Below are positions 8,094 through 16,330 of a stretch of DNA of 64,000 nt, piece by piece. The notes beneath the pieces are model-generated. The model had not been told where the DNA came from. It did not search any database and was given only the letters and a program-made list of their open reading frames with translations. Both the position numbers and the translations under genes were made by a program. Numbering within the stretch: position 1 is the stretch's first letter; each line of letters begins with the position of its first letter. Source of the stretch: Streptomyces sp. NBC_01478 (GTDB taxonomy: Bacteria > Actinomycetota > Actinomycetes > Streptomycetales > Streptomycetaceae); assembly GCF_036227225.1 (NCBI RefSeq), contig NZ_CP109444.1, forward strand, positions 744,001 through 808,000, read 5' to 3'.

Positions 8094-8513
8094 ATGAGCT
8101 TGAGCATCCGCAACCAGATCCCCGGCACCGTCACGGCCGTCATGCCCGGCGCGGTGATGGCGACCGTGAAGGTGCGCCTCGACGGCGGCCAGGACCTCAC
8201 CGCGGCGATCACGCTGGAGGCCGTGAAGGACCTGGGGCTCGCCGAGGGCACGGCCGTGCGCGCCATGATGAAGTCCACCGAGGTCGCGCTCGCCACGGGC
8301 CGGGTGGAGGGGCTGTCCATCCGCAACCAGTTGCCCGGCACGGTCAGCGATGTCGCCACCGGCGGGGCGATGGCCGTCGTCAAGGTCACGGTCGACGGGG
8401 GCGAGCTGACCGCCGCGATCACCAAGGACGCGGTCGGCGACCTGGGGCTGCGGACCGGTTCACAGGTCGTCGCGCTGATCAAGTCGACCGAGGTGTCCCT
8501 GGCGACCGTCTGA
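8094..8513 (+). CDS. Molbindin: two tandem Mop (TOBE) domains
   Basis: A 139-residue protein made of two similar halves, residues 1-70 and 73-139. Each half begins LSIRNQIPGTV or LSIRNQLPGTV and ends with an MxKSTEVALAT or IKSTEVSLAT motif, the mark of Mop domains that bind molybdate. Such di-Mop proteins store or buffer molybdate in the cytoplasm. The start ATG 8094 has GAGG about 9 bases upstream. It is followed by a sulfite-oxidase-like Mo enzyme gene 155 bases on, and the MOSC protein lies nearby. Confidence 0.92.
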   Translation: MSLSIRNQIPGTVTAVMPGAVMATVKVRLDGGQDLTAAITLEAVKDLGLAEGTAVRAMMKSTEVALATGRVEGLSIRNQLPGTVSDVATGGAMAVVKVTVDGGELTAAITKDAVGDLGLRTGSQVVALIKSTEVSLATV

Positions 8514-8668
8514 CGCGGGCCGGGCCAGGGCGCCGTAGCCGGAATTCCCCCGCGCGGCGGCGCACGGACGTGGAGCGGGACCCGCCGTCGGCCCCGTTCC
8601 GCGTGAGCGCCTACGCTGCCGGGACAGGCAGTTGTGACCCGGAGACCAGCGAAGAAGGGACGTCACCC

Positions 8669-9313
8669 GTGGCGAGCGACCGACAGGACACGGCCGAGGC
8701 CGCCGCCGACGCGTCCCGGCCCGTCCCGCCCGGGCAACGCCCTGTGCACGGATGGCCGGTCTCGCACTACGGGCCCGTCCCCCGCTTCCGCCCCGAGCGC
8801 TGGAACCTGCGCGTCCACGGCGCCACCGCCGACGGCGCCGAGCACAGGTGGACGTTCGACGAACTCGCTCCCCTGCCGCATGTCACGGTCGTCGCCGACC
8901 TGCACTGCGCGTCCGGCCCCACCTCCACCGACCACGAGTGGTACGGCATCCCCGCGACCGCCGTCCTGGACCTGGTGCCGCCCGCGCCGGAGGTCACGCA
9001 TGTCATGGCCTGGGCGGAGTACGGCTACTCCACCAACCTCCGCCTCGCCGACTTCACCGCCCCGCAGACGCTGCTGACCACGCACCACAACGGCGAGCCC
9101 CTCACCGCCGAACACGGCTTCCCGCTGCGCCTGGTCGTGCCGCATCTCTACGGCTACAAGAGCCCCAAGTGGCTGCGCGCCATCGAGTACCTCACCGAGG
9201 ACCGGCGCGGGTTCTGGGAGGAGCGCGGCTACCACACCATCGCCGACCCCTGGAAAGAGCAGCGCTACTCCTACCAGGAGCAGGACAACGACGCACAGCC
9301 TCCCGGTCGCTAG
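8669..9313 (+). CDS. Sulfite-oxidase-like molybdopterin-dependent oxidoreductase
   Basis: A 214-residue protein with the SUOX Mo-cofactor domain. GTG 8669 is chosen for the GAAGGGA site upstream. The signature is GWPVSHYGPVPRF near the start and VVADLHCASGPTS, whose Cys should bind molybdenum, followed by EWYGIP and the closing PHLYGYKSPKWLRAIEYL, typical of YedY/MsrP-like proteins. The pattern LTEDRRGFWEERGYH is also a family feature. No Tat or Sec signal is visible, so it should be cytoplasmic, unlike MsrP. Substrate unknown; the neighbouring molbindin gene makes sense as a molybdate supply. Confidence 0.9.
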   Translation: MASDRQDTAEAAADASRPVPPGQRPVHGWPVSHYGPVPRFRPERWNLRVHGATADGAEHRWTFDELAPLPHVTVVADLHCASGPTSTDHEWYGIPATAVLDLVPPAPEVTHVMAWAEYGYSTNLRLADFTAPQTLLTTHHNGEPLTAEHGFPLRLVVPHLYGYKSPKWLRAIEYLTEDRRGFWEERGYHTIADPWKEQRYSYQEQDNDAQPPGR

Positions 9314-9363
9314 GCCGAAACCCGCGACGCGGCCCGACGATCACCACACGTAGCCTCGTTCGC

Positions 9364-10368
9364 ATGGTTACGCATCGATTCGTGGACGTGAACGGCATCC
9401 GGCTGCACATCGCCGAGCAGGGCGAGGGCCCCTTGGTGGTGCTCCTGCACGGCTTCCCGGAGTCATGGCACTCCTGGCACCGTCAGATCGGCCCGCTGGC
9501 CGACGCGGGGTTCCGGGTGGTCGCCCCCGACCAGCGCGGATACGGAAGCAGCGATCATCCGGACGAGGTCGACGCGTACACCATCTTCCACCTGGTCGGC
9601 GATGTCGTCGGCCTGATCCGGGAGTTGGGCGAGGAGAAGGCGTACGTCGTCGGACACGACTGGGGCGCGCCGGTCGCCTGGCACACCGCGCTGCTACGGC
9701 CTGACGTGGTGCTCGGGGTGGCCGGGCTGAGCGTGCCGCCGCCGTACCGGGGGACGCAGCGTCCGATGGCCATGATGCAGGAGATCTTCGAGGGCCGTTT
9801 CTACTGGAACTACTTCGGCCGACCCGGGGTCGCCGACGCCGAGTTCGCCCGGGACACCCGCACCACGCTCCGCAAGTTCCTTTACTCCGCCTCCGGTTCG
9901 GCCTCGCCCTCCGGCGAGATCATGCAGCCGCTGGTCGACCCCGAGAAGGGCTGGCTCGCGGCCATGGAGGACCCCGAGGTGCTGCCGGAGTGGCTCACCG
10001 AGGACGATCTCGACGAGCTGACCGAGAGTTTCGCCAAGGGCTTCACCGGCGCCCTGAACTGGTACCGCAACCTCGACCGCAACTGGGACCTGACCGCGCC
10101 GTGGAACAACGCCGTCGTCACCCGCCCCGCCCTCTACATCTTCGGCGACCGCGACCTCGTGCCCGCCTTCCCCGGCACACGCGACCTCATCGACCAGTTG
10201 CCGAACGTCATGCCCAGCCTGGTGTGCCCGCCCGTCGAACTGCCCGGCTGCGGACACTGGACCCAGCAGGAACGCCCCGCCGAGGTGAACGCGGCGCTCA
10301 TCGACTTCCTCACGACCTGCGAGCGCGATGCGGGCGGTGGGCCGGGAGCGGGTTCGGACCCTTCGTGA
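9364..10368 (+). CDS. Alpha/beta hydrolase, epoxide hydrolase type
   Basis: A 334-residue hydrolase close to soluble epoxide hydrolases, which open epoxides to diols through an ester on an aspartate. Seen: oxyanion motif HGFPESW (residues 29-35), nucleophile Asp99 in GHDWGAPVAW, the acid in FGDRDLV and the base in GCGHWTQQERP. The lid has WLTEDDLDELTESF and NWYRN, which can supply the ring-opening tyrosine. The closing tail (DAGGGPGAGSDPS) is low complexity. Starts at ATG 9364, 50 bases after the Mo oxidoreductase gene on the same strand. Cytoplasmic. Could also be a haloalkane-type hydrolase, but the motif order favours epoxides. Confidence 0.88.
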   Translation: MVTHRFVDVNGIRLHIAEQGEGPLVVLLHGFPESWHSWHRQIGPLADAGFRVVAPDQRGYGSSDHPDEVDAYTIFHLVGDVVGLIRELGEEKAYVVGHDWGAPVAWHTALLRPDVVLGVAGLSVPPPYRGTQRPMAMMQEIFEGRFYWNYFGRPGVADAEFARDTRTTLRKFLYSASGSASPSGEIMQPLVDPEKGWLAAMEDPEVLPEWLTEDDLDELTESFAKGFTGALNWYRNLDRNWDLTAPWNNAVVTRPALYIFGDRDLVPAFPGTRDLIDQLPNVMPSLVCPPVELPGCGHWTQQERPAEVNAALIDFLTTCERDAGGGPGAGSDPS

Positions 10369-10442
10369 TCACCGCGGCCTGATCAGAGCCGGTCCGGGGA
10401 AACCCCTCGCCCCGGTGGCACTCGGCGGGAGATCCTCTGGGC

Positions 10443-10994
10443 ATGGAGTTCCTCTGCTATCACCGCGACCGGCCCGGCTCCCTCGCTCTGCGTGACGAAC
10501 TGGTGGAGGAGCACTGGTCCTACATGGACCGGTACGCGAAGGAGCTGATCGCCCGGGGCCCGACCCTCGCCGACGACGGGGACACCCCCACCGGAAGCGT
10601 GCACATCCTCGATCTGCCCGATCCGGCCGCCGCCCGCGCGTTCGCCTTCGACGAGCCGAACTACCAGGCGGGCGTGTACCGGGACGTCCTGCTGCGACGC
10701 TGGCGCAATGTGCTGGGCCGCACCATGTGGGACTTCCCCGGCGGCCGGACCGGCGGCGACCGGTACCTCGTGCTCGGTCTCGGCGCCGGGCAGGCCGTGG
10801 ACCTGTCCGTGCCGCCCGGTCGTGACGAACTGATCGCGTACGGGCCGCTGTTGTCCGACGACGGTGCCGCGTGGCTGGGCACGGCGGCCCTGCTCCGCGC
10901 GCCGGACCCGGAAGCGGCACGCGCCGTGCTGACCCGGGACCGGTATGCCGACATCGAGGTGCACAACTGGCAGTTCGGCGGGCGACCGTCCTGA
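10443..10994 (+). CDS. Double YCII-domain protein
   Basis: A 183-residue protein with two YciI-like domains, each about 85 residues. The first has MEFLCYHRDRPGSLALRDELVE, a His in EEHWSYMDRYAKELIARG and the closing pattern TGSVHILDLPDPAAARAF. The second has YLVLGLGAGQAV and DELIAYGPLLSDDG with a matching LLRAPDPEAARAVL. YCII proteins are ferredoxin-fold enzymes of mostly unknown function; some act as dehalogenase- or isomerase-like enzymes. GGGAGA lies upstream of the start. A hairpin just after the stop suggests it ends its transcript. Confidence 0.85.
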   Translation: MEFLCYHRDRPGSLALRDELVEEHWSYMDRYAKELIARGPTLADDGDTPTGSVHILDLPDPAAARAFAFDEPNYQAGVYRDVLLRRWRNVLGRTMWDFPGGRTGGDRYLVLGLGAGQAVDLSVPPGRDELIAYGPLLSDDGAAWLGTAALLRAPDPEAARAVLTRDRYADIEVHNWQFGGRPS

Positions 10995-11006
10995 TGCGGG
11001 GGGACC

Positions 11007-11028
11007 GGCTCCGCCAACGGCGGGAGCC
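11007..11028 (+). terminator. Hairpin after the YCII gene
   Basis: GGCTCCGCC-AAC-GGCGGGAGCC forms a strong GC stem with one bulged base, 12 bases after the stop at 10994. A second weaker hairpin (CTGCGAGGC-ATC-GCCTCTCAG) follows near 11031-11051. There is no T run, as usual for Streptomyces terminators. Confidence 0.5.
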
Positions 11029-11108
11029 CGCTGCGAGGCATCGCCTCTCAGCAGGGAGGAAGCCGGTCATGGCATCGGCGCCGACCGTGGACTCATGCTG
11101 GGCGTGCG

Positions 11109-12152
11109 ATGAACCACAACCGTCCCGGAGCGGGTCCCCTCACCGTCACCGTCCTCGTCTTCCCGGGCGTACGGCTGCTCGATGTGACCGGCCCGATCGA
11201 GGTGTTCACCTCGGCCAACGACCTCGGCGGACGCTACCGCGTACGGATCGCGTCCGAGGACGGGGCGGCCGTGATCACCTCCGCCGGGACCCGCATCAGC
11301 GCCGACGTCCGCGTCGACGACGTGCGTGAGCCGTACGACGTGCTGGTGGTCCCGGGTGGTCCGGAATGGGAGACGCTGCTCAAGGACGACGCGCTCCTGG
11401 AGGCCGTCCGGAGGCTGCACGGCCTGGCACGGTGTACGGCGTCGGTGTGCACCGGCGCGTTTCTGCTGGCCGGCGCCGGGCTGCTGCGCGGCCGCCGTGC
11501 CGTGACCCACTGGCGTCAGTCGCGCCAACTGGCCGTGCGTTTCCCGTCCGTGCGGGTCGAACCGGACGCCGTCTTCGTGCGGGACGGGCCGATGATGACC
11601 TCTGCGGGTGTCAGCGCCGGCATCGACCTGTCCCTGGCGCTGGTCGAGGAGCACTGGGGTGCGCGGGTGGCCCGGGCGGTCGCCAAGGACATGGTCGTCT
11701 TCATGCAACGACCGGGCGGACAGTCCCAGTTCAGCGTCCGCTCCCAGGTCCCGCACTCCCGCCAGGAGACGCTCCGCCGCGTACTGGACGCGGTCGCCGA
11801 GAACCCCGGCGCCCCGCACACGCTCGCCACCATGTCCCGCCACGCCGGCCTCAGCGTCCGCCACATGAGCCGGCTCTTCGACGAAGAGGTGGGCACCACC
11901 CCGGCCCGGTATGTGGAGCAGGTCCGGCTGGAGGCCGCCCAGGTGCTGCTGGAGACCGGCGACGACCCGCTGCCGGTGGTGGCGCGACGCACCGGGTTCG
12001 GCTCGGCCGAGTCGCTCCGCAGGGCTTTCGTACGGCACCTGGGGGTGACACCGGGCGCGTTCCGGAGCAGCTTCCGGACGACCGGCGCGGGCAGGGCCAC
12101 CGCGAACAGCGGAGAAAGAGAAGAAGAAACAGAACAGGACGGACAGGCATGA
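11109..12152 (+). CDS. GlxA-type AraC-family transcriptional regulator
   Basis: A 347-residue regulator joining an N-terminal DJ-1/PfpI-like domain (residues about 8-190; LTVTVLVFPGVRLLDVTGP and the elbow SVCTGAFLLAGAG) to a C-terminal AraC helix-turn-helix pair (about 225-330; LATMSRHAGLSVRHMSRLFDEE and VARRTGFGSAESLRRAF). In this family the PfpI half is a ligand sensor rather than a protease. The start ATG 11109 lacks a clear ribosome site; a strong site (GGGAGGA) further upstream serves an out-of-frame ATG at 11069. The stop overlaps the next start (ATGA), so it is coupled to the DUF6884 gene, an obvious candidate target. Confidence 0.9.
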   Translation: MNHNRPGAGPLTVTVLVFPGVRLLDVTGPIEVFTSANDLGGRYRVRIASEDGAAVITSAGTRISADVRVDDVREPYDVLVVPGGPEWETLLKDDALLEAVRRLHGLARCTASVCTGAFLLAGAGLLRGRRAVTHWRQSRQLAVRFPSVRVEPDAVFVRDGPMMTSAGVSAGIDLSLALVEEHWGARVARAVAKDMVVFMQRPGGQSQFSVRSQVPHSRQETLRRVLDAVAENPGAPHTLATMSRHAGLSVRHMSRLFDEEVGTTPARYVEQVRLEAAQVLLETGDDPLPVVARRTGFGSAESLRRAFVRHLGVTPGAFRSSFRTTGAGRATANSGEREEETEQDGQA

Positions 12153-12595
12153 CCGCCTACGACCATCTCGACCTCCTCAAGCCGGAACTCGTCGTCATCC
12201 CGTGCGGCAGCCGCAAACTGGACCGGCCCGCACGGGCCTCCGACCTGTACATCGGCTCGTACCACCGCGCGTGCCTCGGCGCGGCCGAGGCGCTGCGCCC
12301 CGACCGGCTGCTGATCCTCTCCGCGCGCTACGGCCTGCTCGACCTCGACGACGTCGTCGAGCCGTACGACACCCCGCACGGTGCGGCGGACTCCGTGACG
12401 TCCCAACTCATTCTGGAACAAGCCGCGTTGCGGGGCATCGTGCTCCTCGACCCCGTCGTCGCCCTCGGTGGCGCACGGCACGTCGGCCTGGTCCACTCCG
12501 TCTGGCCGCACGCCCTCACCCCGCTGACCGGAACCCGCGGCATGGGCGAGCAGATGGCCCGCCTCGCGGCGCTGCGCAAGGGCCCCGTCAACTAG
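12149..12595 (+). CDS. DUF6884-type protein
   Basis: A 148-residue protein that overlaps the upstream regulator by 4 bases. Motifs: LVVIPCGSRKLDRPARASDLY at the N-terminus, with a conserved Cys and Lys, then HRACLGAAEALRPDRLLILS and ARYGLLDLDDVVEPYD. This pattern is found in DUF6884 proteins and resembles small proteins linked to DNA or nucleotide modification, but no activity is established that I know of. The gene could be controlled by the GlxA-type regulator. It ends 6 bases before the convergent transporter gene at 12601. Confidence 0.75.
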   Translation: MTAYDHLDLLKPELVVIPCGSRKLDRPARASDLYIGSYHRACLGAAEALRPDRLLILSARYGLLDLDDVVEPYDTPHGAADSVTSQLILEQAALRGIVLLDPVVALGGARHVGLVHSVWPHALTPLTGTRGMGEQMARLAALRKGPVN

Positions 12596-12600
12596 CCACA

Positions 12601-13719
12601 TCAGGCGAGGGAGTTGCTCGGTTCCCGTGGCGCCGAAGGGGCGGTCCGGGTGGCGGCGTGGCGCAGGGTGCGGCCGGCCACGACGGTCCAGGCCAGGACG
12701 AGCAGCGCGTAGAACACGACGGCGGGCCAGACGAACAGCACCGAACCGGTGCGCGCCGCGAGGGTGCTGGTCGCGGTCACCAGCGCGCCGAACGGGAAGA
12801 TGAACGACCACCAGGTGGGCGCGAACGGCAGCCCGGCGCGGATCGTCCGCGCGGTCAGGGCGGTGGCGAGCGCCAGCCACAGCAGGGCGAAGCCCCACAC
12901 CAGGACGCCGCCCAGCAGTGCGAGGGCCTCGGCGCCCCGGGCGTAGAGCGCGGACAGTGCGCTCGGTGCGGCCGTGGCCAGGGCGCCGAGTGCCGTGACC
13001 GCCTGGCCCAGGGCCCCGAGGCCGATCCACACCGTGGGCACCATGGCGCCGGTGGGTGCGTCGTGGTGCACGAGGCGGCCGTAGAGCATGGTCAGGACCA
13101 GTAGGGCGGCGACGAGGCCGAGGCCGAGCATCGCGTAGCAGCCGAGGAGCAGGGCGAGCCGGAGTTGGCCGGCCGGGGTGTGGGGGACGAGCAGGGCGCC
13201 GGTCGCGGCGGAGACCATCGGCGGCACGATCGGCATCAGCCAGCCGCCGAACGCCGCGTCCGGCGCGAAACGGTGCCGGGTGATCATCAGATACGGCACC
13301 GCGCAGGCGGTGGCGAGGCCGAGTACGGTGCCGAGCGACCACAGCACCCGGTCCACGTCCAGCGCGGCGTCGAGCCCGATCACCCTGCGGCCGAGCAGCA
13401 GCGTCCCGGCGCCGACCGTGAGCAGTGCCATCGGCGCTGCGCCGAAGAACTGGGCCACGACCGGATCGGCCGCGTGCGACCGCAGCGCCCGGTCCCGGAG
13501 GCAGCGGACGGCCAGCACGACCAGCAGCAGTACGGCGCCCACCCAGACGACCGTGGCGGCGGCCGACAGCCCGGGGAGGCTCCGCGGCAGGGTCGCCGCC
13601 GCGTTGGCGACGATGCCGGTGCCCATCACGGCCGCGAACCAACTGGGACTGAGCGGTGGACGTGTCGTGCCGGGGGCCGTGGGCGAGAGGGAACGGGGCG
13701 AGGAAGAGCGGCGGATCAT
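12601..13719 (-). CDS. TDT-family (TehA/SLAC1-like) membrane transporter
   Basis: A 372-residue integral membrane protein with about ten hydrophobic segments, starting with SPSWFAAVMGTGIVANAAAT, the usual first helix of the tellurite-resistance/dicarboxylate transporter family. The phrase PTWWSFIFPFGALVTATSTLA near the C-terminus is also typical. Members include the anion channels TehA and SLAC1, the malate transporter MAE1 and the sulfite exporter SSU1; the substrate here cannot be told. A sulfite-oxidase-like gene lies 3 kb away on the other strand, which would fit sulfite but is weak evidence. N- and C-termini are short and disordered. Confidence 0.85.
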   Translation of the reverse strand: MIRRSSSPRSLSPTAPGTTRPPLSPSWFAAVMGTGIVANAAATLPRSLPGLSAAATVVWVGAVLLLVVLAVRCLRDRALRSHAADPVVAQFFGAAPMALLTVGAGTLLLGRRVIGLDAALDVDRVLWSLGTVLGLATACAVPYLMITRHRFAPDAAFGGWLMPIVPPMVSAATGALLVPHTPAGQLRLALLLGCYAMLGLGLVAALLVLTMLYGRLVHHDAPTGAMVPTVWIGLGALGQAVTALGALATAAPSALSALYARGAEALALLGGVLVWGFALLWLALATALTARTIRAGLPFAPTWWSFIFPFGALVTATSTLAARTGSVLFVWPAVVFYALLVLAWTVVAGRTLRHAATRTAPSAPREPSNSLA

Positions 13720-13827
13720 GGGCCCAACGTAGGGCGGGGTCGGGCCGTGTTGTCGGCCATGTCCTGATGCGAGGCTGCCGTGGCAGAAACCGAGGGGGCT
13801 GCCGTCAGCCCGGTGAGGCGCCGGTCG

Positions 13828-14259
13828 TCACTCCCTCGCGTCCGCCTCGTCGGGCCGTGGTGGCGGGGATGGTGTGATGGTGGCGTTCGGGAAGTCGCGG
13901 CCCATGAGGACCGGAGCGTAGTAACTGCCCCCGCTGATCGAGTTGTTGACCGCGCCGTCGCCGGTGCGGACCAGCTTCGCCTGTTCGTGCCAGGCGGCGA
14001 GGGCGGTGGCGAAGTCGGGGTCCAGTGCCGCGCGTACGGCCAGGGCCGTGCTCAGCGCGTGGGCCCGGGTCCTGTCCCCGGGGGCCTGCCGCAGGCGCGC
14101 CAGTTCGTCCTCGCCCGGCACCGGCCCGCCCGCGCTGTCGTCGCCGCGGTGGAACGGCCGCCGTACGAGAGTCGTGAGGCCCGTCCACACCTGTCGTCCC
14201 ACCTCGCCGCCCGCACCGCCGGCCAGCGACGCGAGCAGTCCTACCGACACCGGGTCCAT
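13828..14259 (-). CDS. Small STAND-associated protein with possible amyloid signalling motif
   Basis: A 143-residue protein starting MDPVSVGLLASLAGGAGG at ATG 14259, with AAGGA upstream. The first 35 residues form a hydrophobic/amphipathic helix. Residues about 112-128 read VNNSISGGSYYAPVLMG, resembling the NxISGGxxxGxVxQAR motifs of short actinobacterial proteins encoded beside NB-ARC/STAND ATPases and proposed to form amyloid signals (BASS type). The usual Gln is replaced here. The adjacent upstream gene is a decayed NB-ARC ATPase, which would be the expected partner. I infer that this is an orphaned effector or adaptor; its biochemical role is unknown. Confidence 0.6.
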   Translation of the reverse strand: MDPVSVGLLASLAGGAGGEVGRQVWTGLTTLVRRPFHRGDDSAGGPVPGEDELARLRQAPGDRTRAHALSTALAVRAALDPDFATALAAWHEQAKLVRTGDGAVNNSISGGSYYAPVLMGRDFPNATITPSPPPRPDEADARE

Positions 14260-14282
14260 CTGGCACCATCCTTGACGGGGCG

Positions 14283-15180
14283 TCACCACTCCTGCGCAAG
14301 GAGGGAACGCTTGGCAGGGGGTCCCGGTTCCCGTCCGTCACGAAGTGCCGGGTCCAGGCGGGCAGGGGCGGCGTCGAGGCGGGCGCGTAAGTCCCGGTCA
14401 GGGTGGGTGAGTTCGGCCAGGCGGGTGCGCGGGTCGGCGAGGGCCGCGAGCGGGCGGTGCGAGCTCTCGGCAAGCAGTACCGCGGCGGTCCGCAGGGCGA
14501 GCGGCAGGCCCTCGCAGAGGTCGGCGACGCGTGCGGCGTCCTCGGGCTGGTCGAGGATCCTGGTGTCGTCGGGGTGGCCATCGTCACGGCGCGGTGCAGG
14601 AGCTGTGTCGCGTCGGCCGTGGCCGGCGGACGCAGGACCATGCGGTCCGTGCCCAGACCGCCCAGGTGCACCGGTGTCGTGACGATCGTGGTCGCCGGGG
14701 TCGGGTCCGGCAGGAGTCCGGAGAGCTGGTCGGGGTGCGTCACGTCGTCGAGGACGATGAGCAACGGGCTGCCGTCGCGGGCGAGTTCAGGCCCATCGCC
14801 CGCAAGAATCCGCCGAGCAGCGCGGAACCGTGCAGCCGTACCACGTCGGCGAAAGCACCCTGCCGGGGAACCGGCCCTGGGCGAGGGCCCGGTGGGCAGC
14901 CGTCAGGACCAGTTCCGTCTTGCCGCCGCCGACCACCACCGATGACCGCCACGGGACTGCCCTGCCGCGTGTCCCGCGCGAAGAAGGCGCTCAGGGCCGC
15001 CAGTTCGTCGTCGTGACCCGCGAACGCCGGGGTCGGCAGGGGCAACGCGGCGCGGGCCGACTGGAGTGCCGGTTCGGTCCTGCCGACGCCGGCCGGACCG
15101 CCGACTGCGGTGACGAGCACGACGGGTCCGCCCGTGCCGGCGGACGCCGCTCCGGCGGCCGGGTCCAACCGGCTCGGCAA
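14283..15180 (-). pseudogene. Frameshifted NB-ARC/STAND ATPase
   Basis: Pieces of one ATPase can be read in changing frames. In order from 15180: a first segment with FAGHDDELAALSAFFARDT and VAVIGGG; a shift near 14940 into GGGKTELVLTAAHRALAQG, completing a Walker A; a return near 14866 to FADVVRLHGSALLGGFLRAMG; a shift near 14775 into GSPLLIVLDDVTHPDQLSGL, a Walker B with four acidic or hydrophobic landmarks; and a shift near 14575 into RVADLCEGLPLALRTAAVLLAE, the GLPLA motif of NB-ARC proteins. It ends at TGA 14283. No TPR or effector part follows. Four frame changes in 0.9 kb imply a dead gene unless the assembly is faulty here. Confidence 0.8.
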
Positions 15181-15392
15181 ACAGGCGAGTCGGGGACCGC
15201 GGCCGACGAACCCGGGGGACGGGCGGGAGTCCGTGCAGCGCCGGTGGCCTTGCGGATTCCGATGGTGCCCGGAATCCCGCGGGCACCCACCTGCCGGGTG
15301 CGCACCGCGTGAACCGGTGCGTCCCGGGTAGGAAAGGGGCTCGGACGTGGCCGGACGGGCGGTCGCTCCTTGTGTGAAGGGACAGTTGGGAC

Positions 15393-15761
15393 ATGACGTT
15401 GGAACAGGCCGCCGAGGGTGCCGTGGACGCGGTCGTCGTGAACGACGGACGCCTGCTGCTGGTGGACGTGCAGGGCGGGTGGAGCCTGCCGTCCGGTGTC
15501 CCCGAGGAGGCCGAGACGGCCCAGGCCACCGCGGCGCGGGCGGTGTACGAACTCACCGGTTTCCTCGTGGACGGCACAAGCCTTCTGGAGTCCGGGTCCG
15601 GAGGCGGCCCGGCCGTGGTGTGCCAACTGCTGAGCGACGACCCGTCGGGAGAGGCTCAGCTCACCGCGGGGCAGGTGCGCTGGGCATCGTTCGCCGACGC
15701 CATCACGGCCGGACTGCCGGCGCCCGTGCGCACCTACCTGGAGGGCCATACGCCGGTGTAG
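15393..15761 (+). CDS. Nudix-fold protein with degenerate Nudix box
   Basis: A 122-residue single-domain Nudix protein. The fold is recognisable from VDAVVVNDGRLLLVDVQGGWSLP and the box region GVPEEAETAQATAARAVYEL. The consensus GX5EX7REUXEEXGU is broken: the REUXEE core reads RAVYEL, so the first Glu and the second of the paired Glu that bind the metal are gone. It may still bind nucleotides but is unlikely to be a normal pyrophosphatase. The start ATG 15393 has only a weak ribosome site. Stand-alone gene between the pseudogene and a convergent MarR gene. Confidence 0.75.
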   Translation: MTLEQAAEGAVDAVVVNDGRLLLVDVQGGWSLPSGVPEEAETAQATAARAVYELTGFLVDGTSLLESGSGGGPAVVCQLLSDDPSGEAQLTAGQVRWASFADAITAGLPAPVRTYLEGHTPV

Positions 15762-15846
15762 GAAACACCGGCTCCCGCACGGGGGGTTCCACTTGGTACC
15801 CCGGCAGCGCGCCGCCGAGGCGGGCCTCAAGGTGGCCGAACCGGCG

Positions 15847-16278
15847 TCAGGAAGTCGCCTTCCGGATGCGCGCCAGCAGGGTCCGCAACTGCGCCCGGTC
15901 CTCCGCGTCCAGCTCGGCCGTCGCCTCCGCGAGTGCGCGGCCGTCGACCTCTTCCGCCTCGCGGTGGCACTTCCGGCCCTTGTCGGTGAGGCGCAGCAGG
16001 AACGCGCGGCGGTCGTGCGGATGGCGTACGCGCTCCACCAGCCCGTCGCGTTCCAGACTGTCGACGATGCTGGTCGTGGTCCGTGCCGCGACGCCGGTCA
16101 TCTCGCTCAAGTCCCGCATCCGGAGGGGCTGTTCGGTCAGCGCGAGCATCCGCAGGGCACGCAGCCGCGCGACCGAGGCCCCGCCCGCCCGCAGCCGGGT
16201 CTCAACGAACTGGCGCAACTGGTGCGTCGTCTCGTAGAGCTCGTCGACCAGGATGTCGCTGCTGCCGTGCACTGCCAT
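15847..16278 (-). CDS. MarR-family transcriptional regulator
   Basis: A 143-residue winged-helix regulator. ATG 16278 (MAVHGSSDILVDELYE) is preferred to an upstream start because the longer N-terminus has no family match. The helix-turn-helix reads MRDLSEMTGVAARTTTSIVDSL with the wing DGLVERVRHPHDRRAFLLRLT, the classic DRR wing motif. MarR proteins are usually dimeric repressors released by phenolic or drug ligands. The divergent gene is a DHA2 efflux pump, and a strong inverted repeat lies between them, so it very likely represses the pump and itself. Confidence 0.93.
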   Translation of the reverse strand: MAVHGSSDILVDELYETTHQLRQFVETRLRAGGASVARLRALRMLALTEQPLRMRDLSEMTGVAARTTTSIVDSLERDGLVERVRHPHDRRAFLLRLTDKGRKCHREAEEVDGRALAEATAELDAEDRAQLRTLLARIRKATS

Positions 16279-16330
16279 GGCGTTCCCCGTTCCGCGGTGA
16301 GGGCCGATTGTACGAGCCGGCCGACGGCAA

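Noticed and set aside
11516..13642. A 708-codon open frame on the minus strand over the GlxA-type, DUF6884 and TDT genes
   Set aside because: Arg/Pro/Gly-rich text without domains, lying over three convincing genes; a typical high-GC shadow frame.
14283..15180. Intact ATPase using programmed frameshifting
   Set aside because: Four changes at unrelated sites without slippery heptamers fit decay or assembly error, not recoding.
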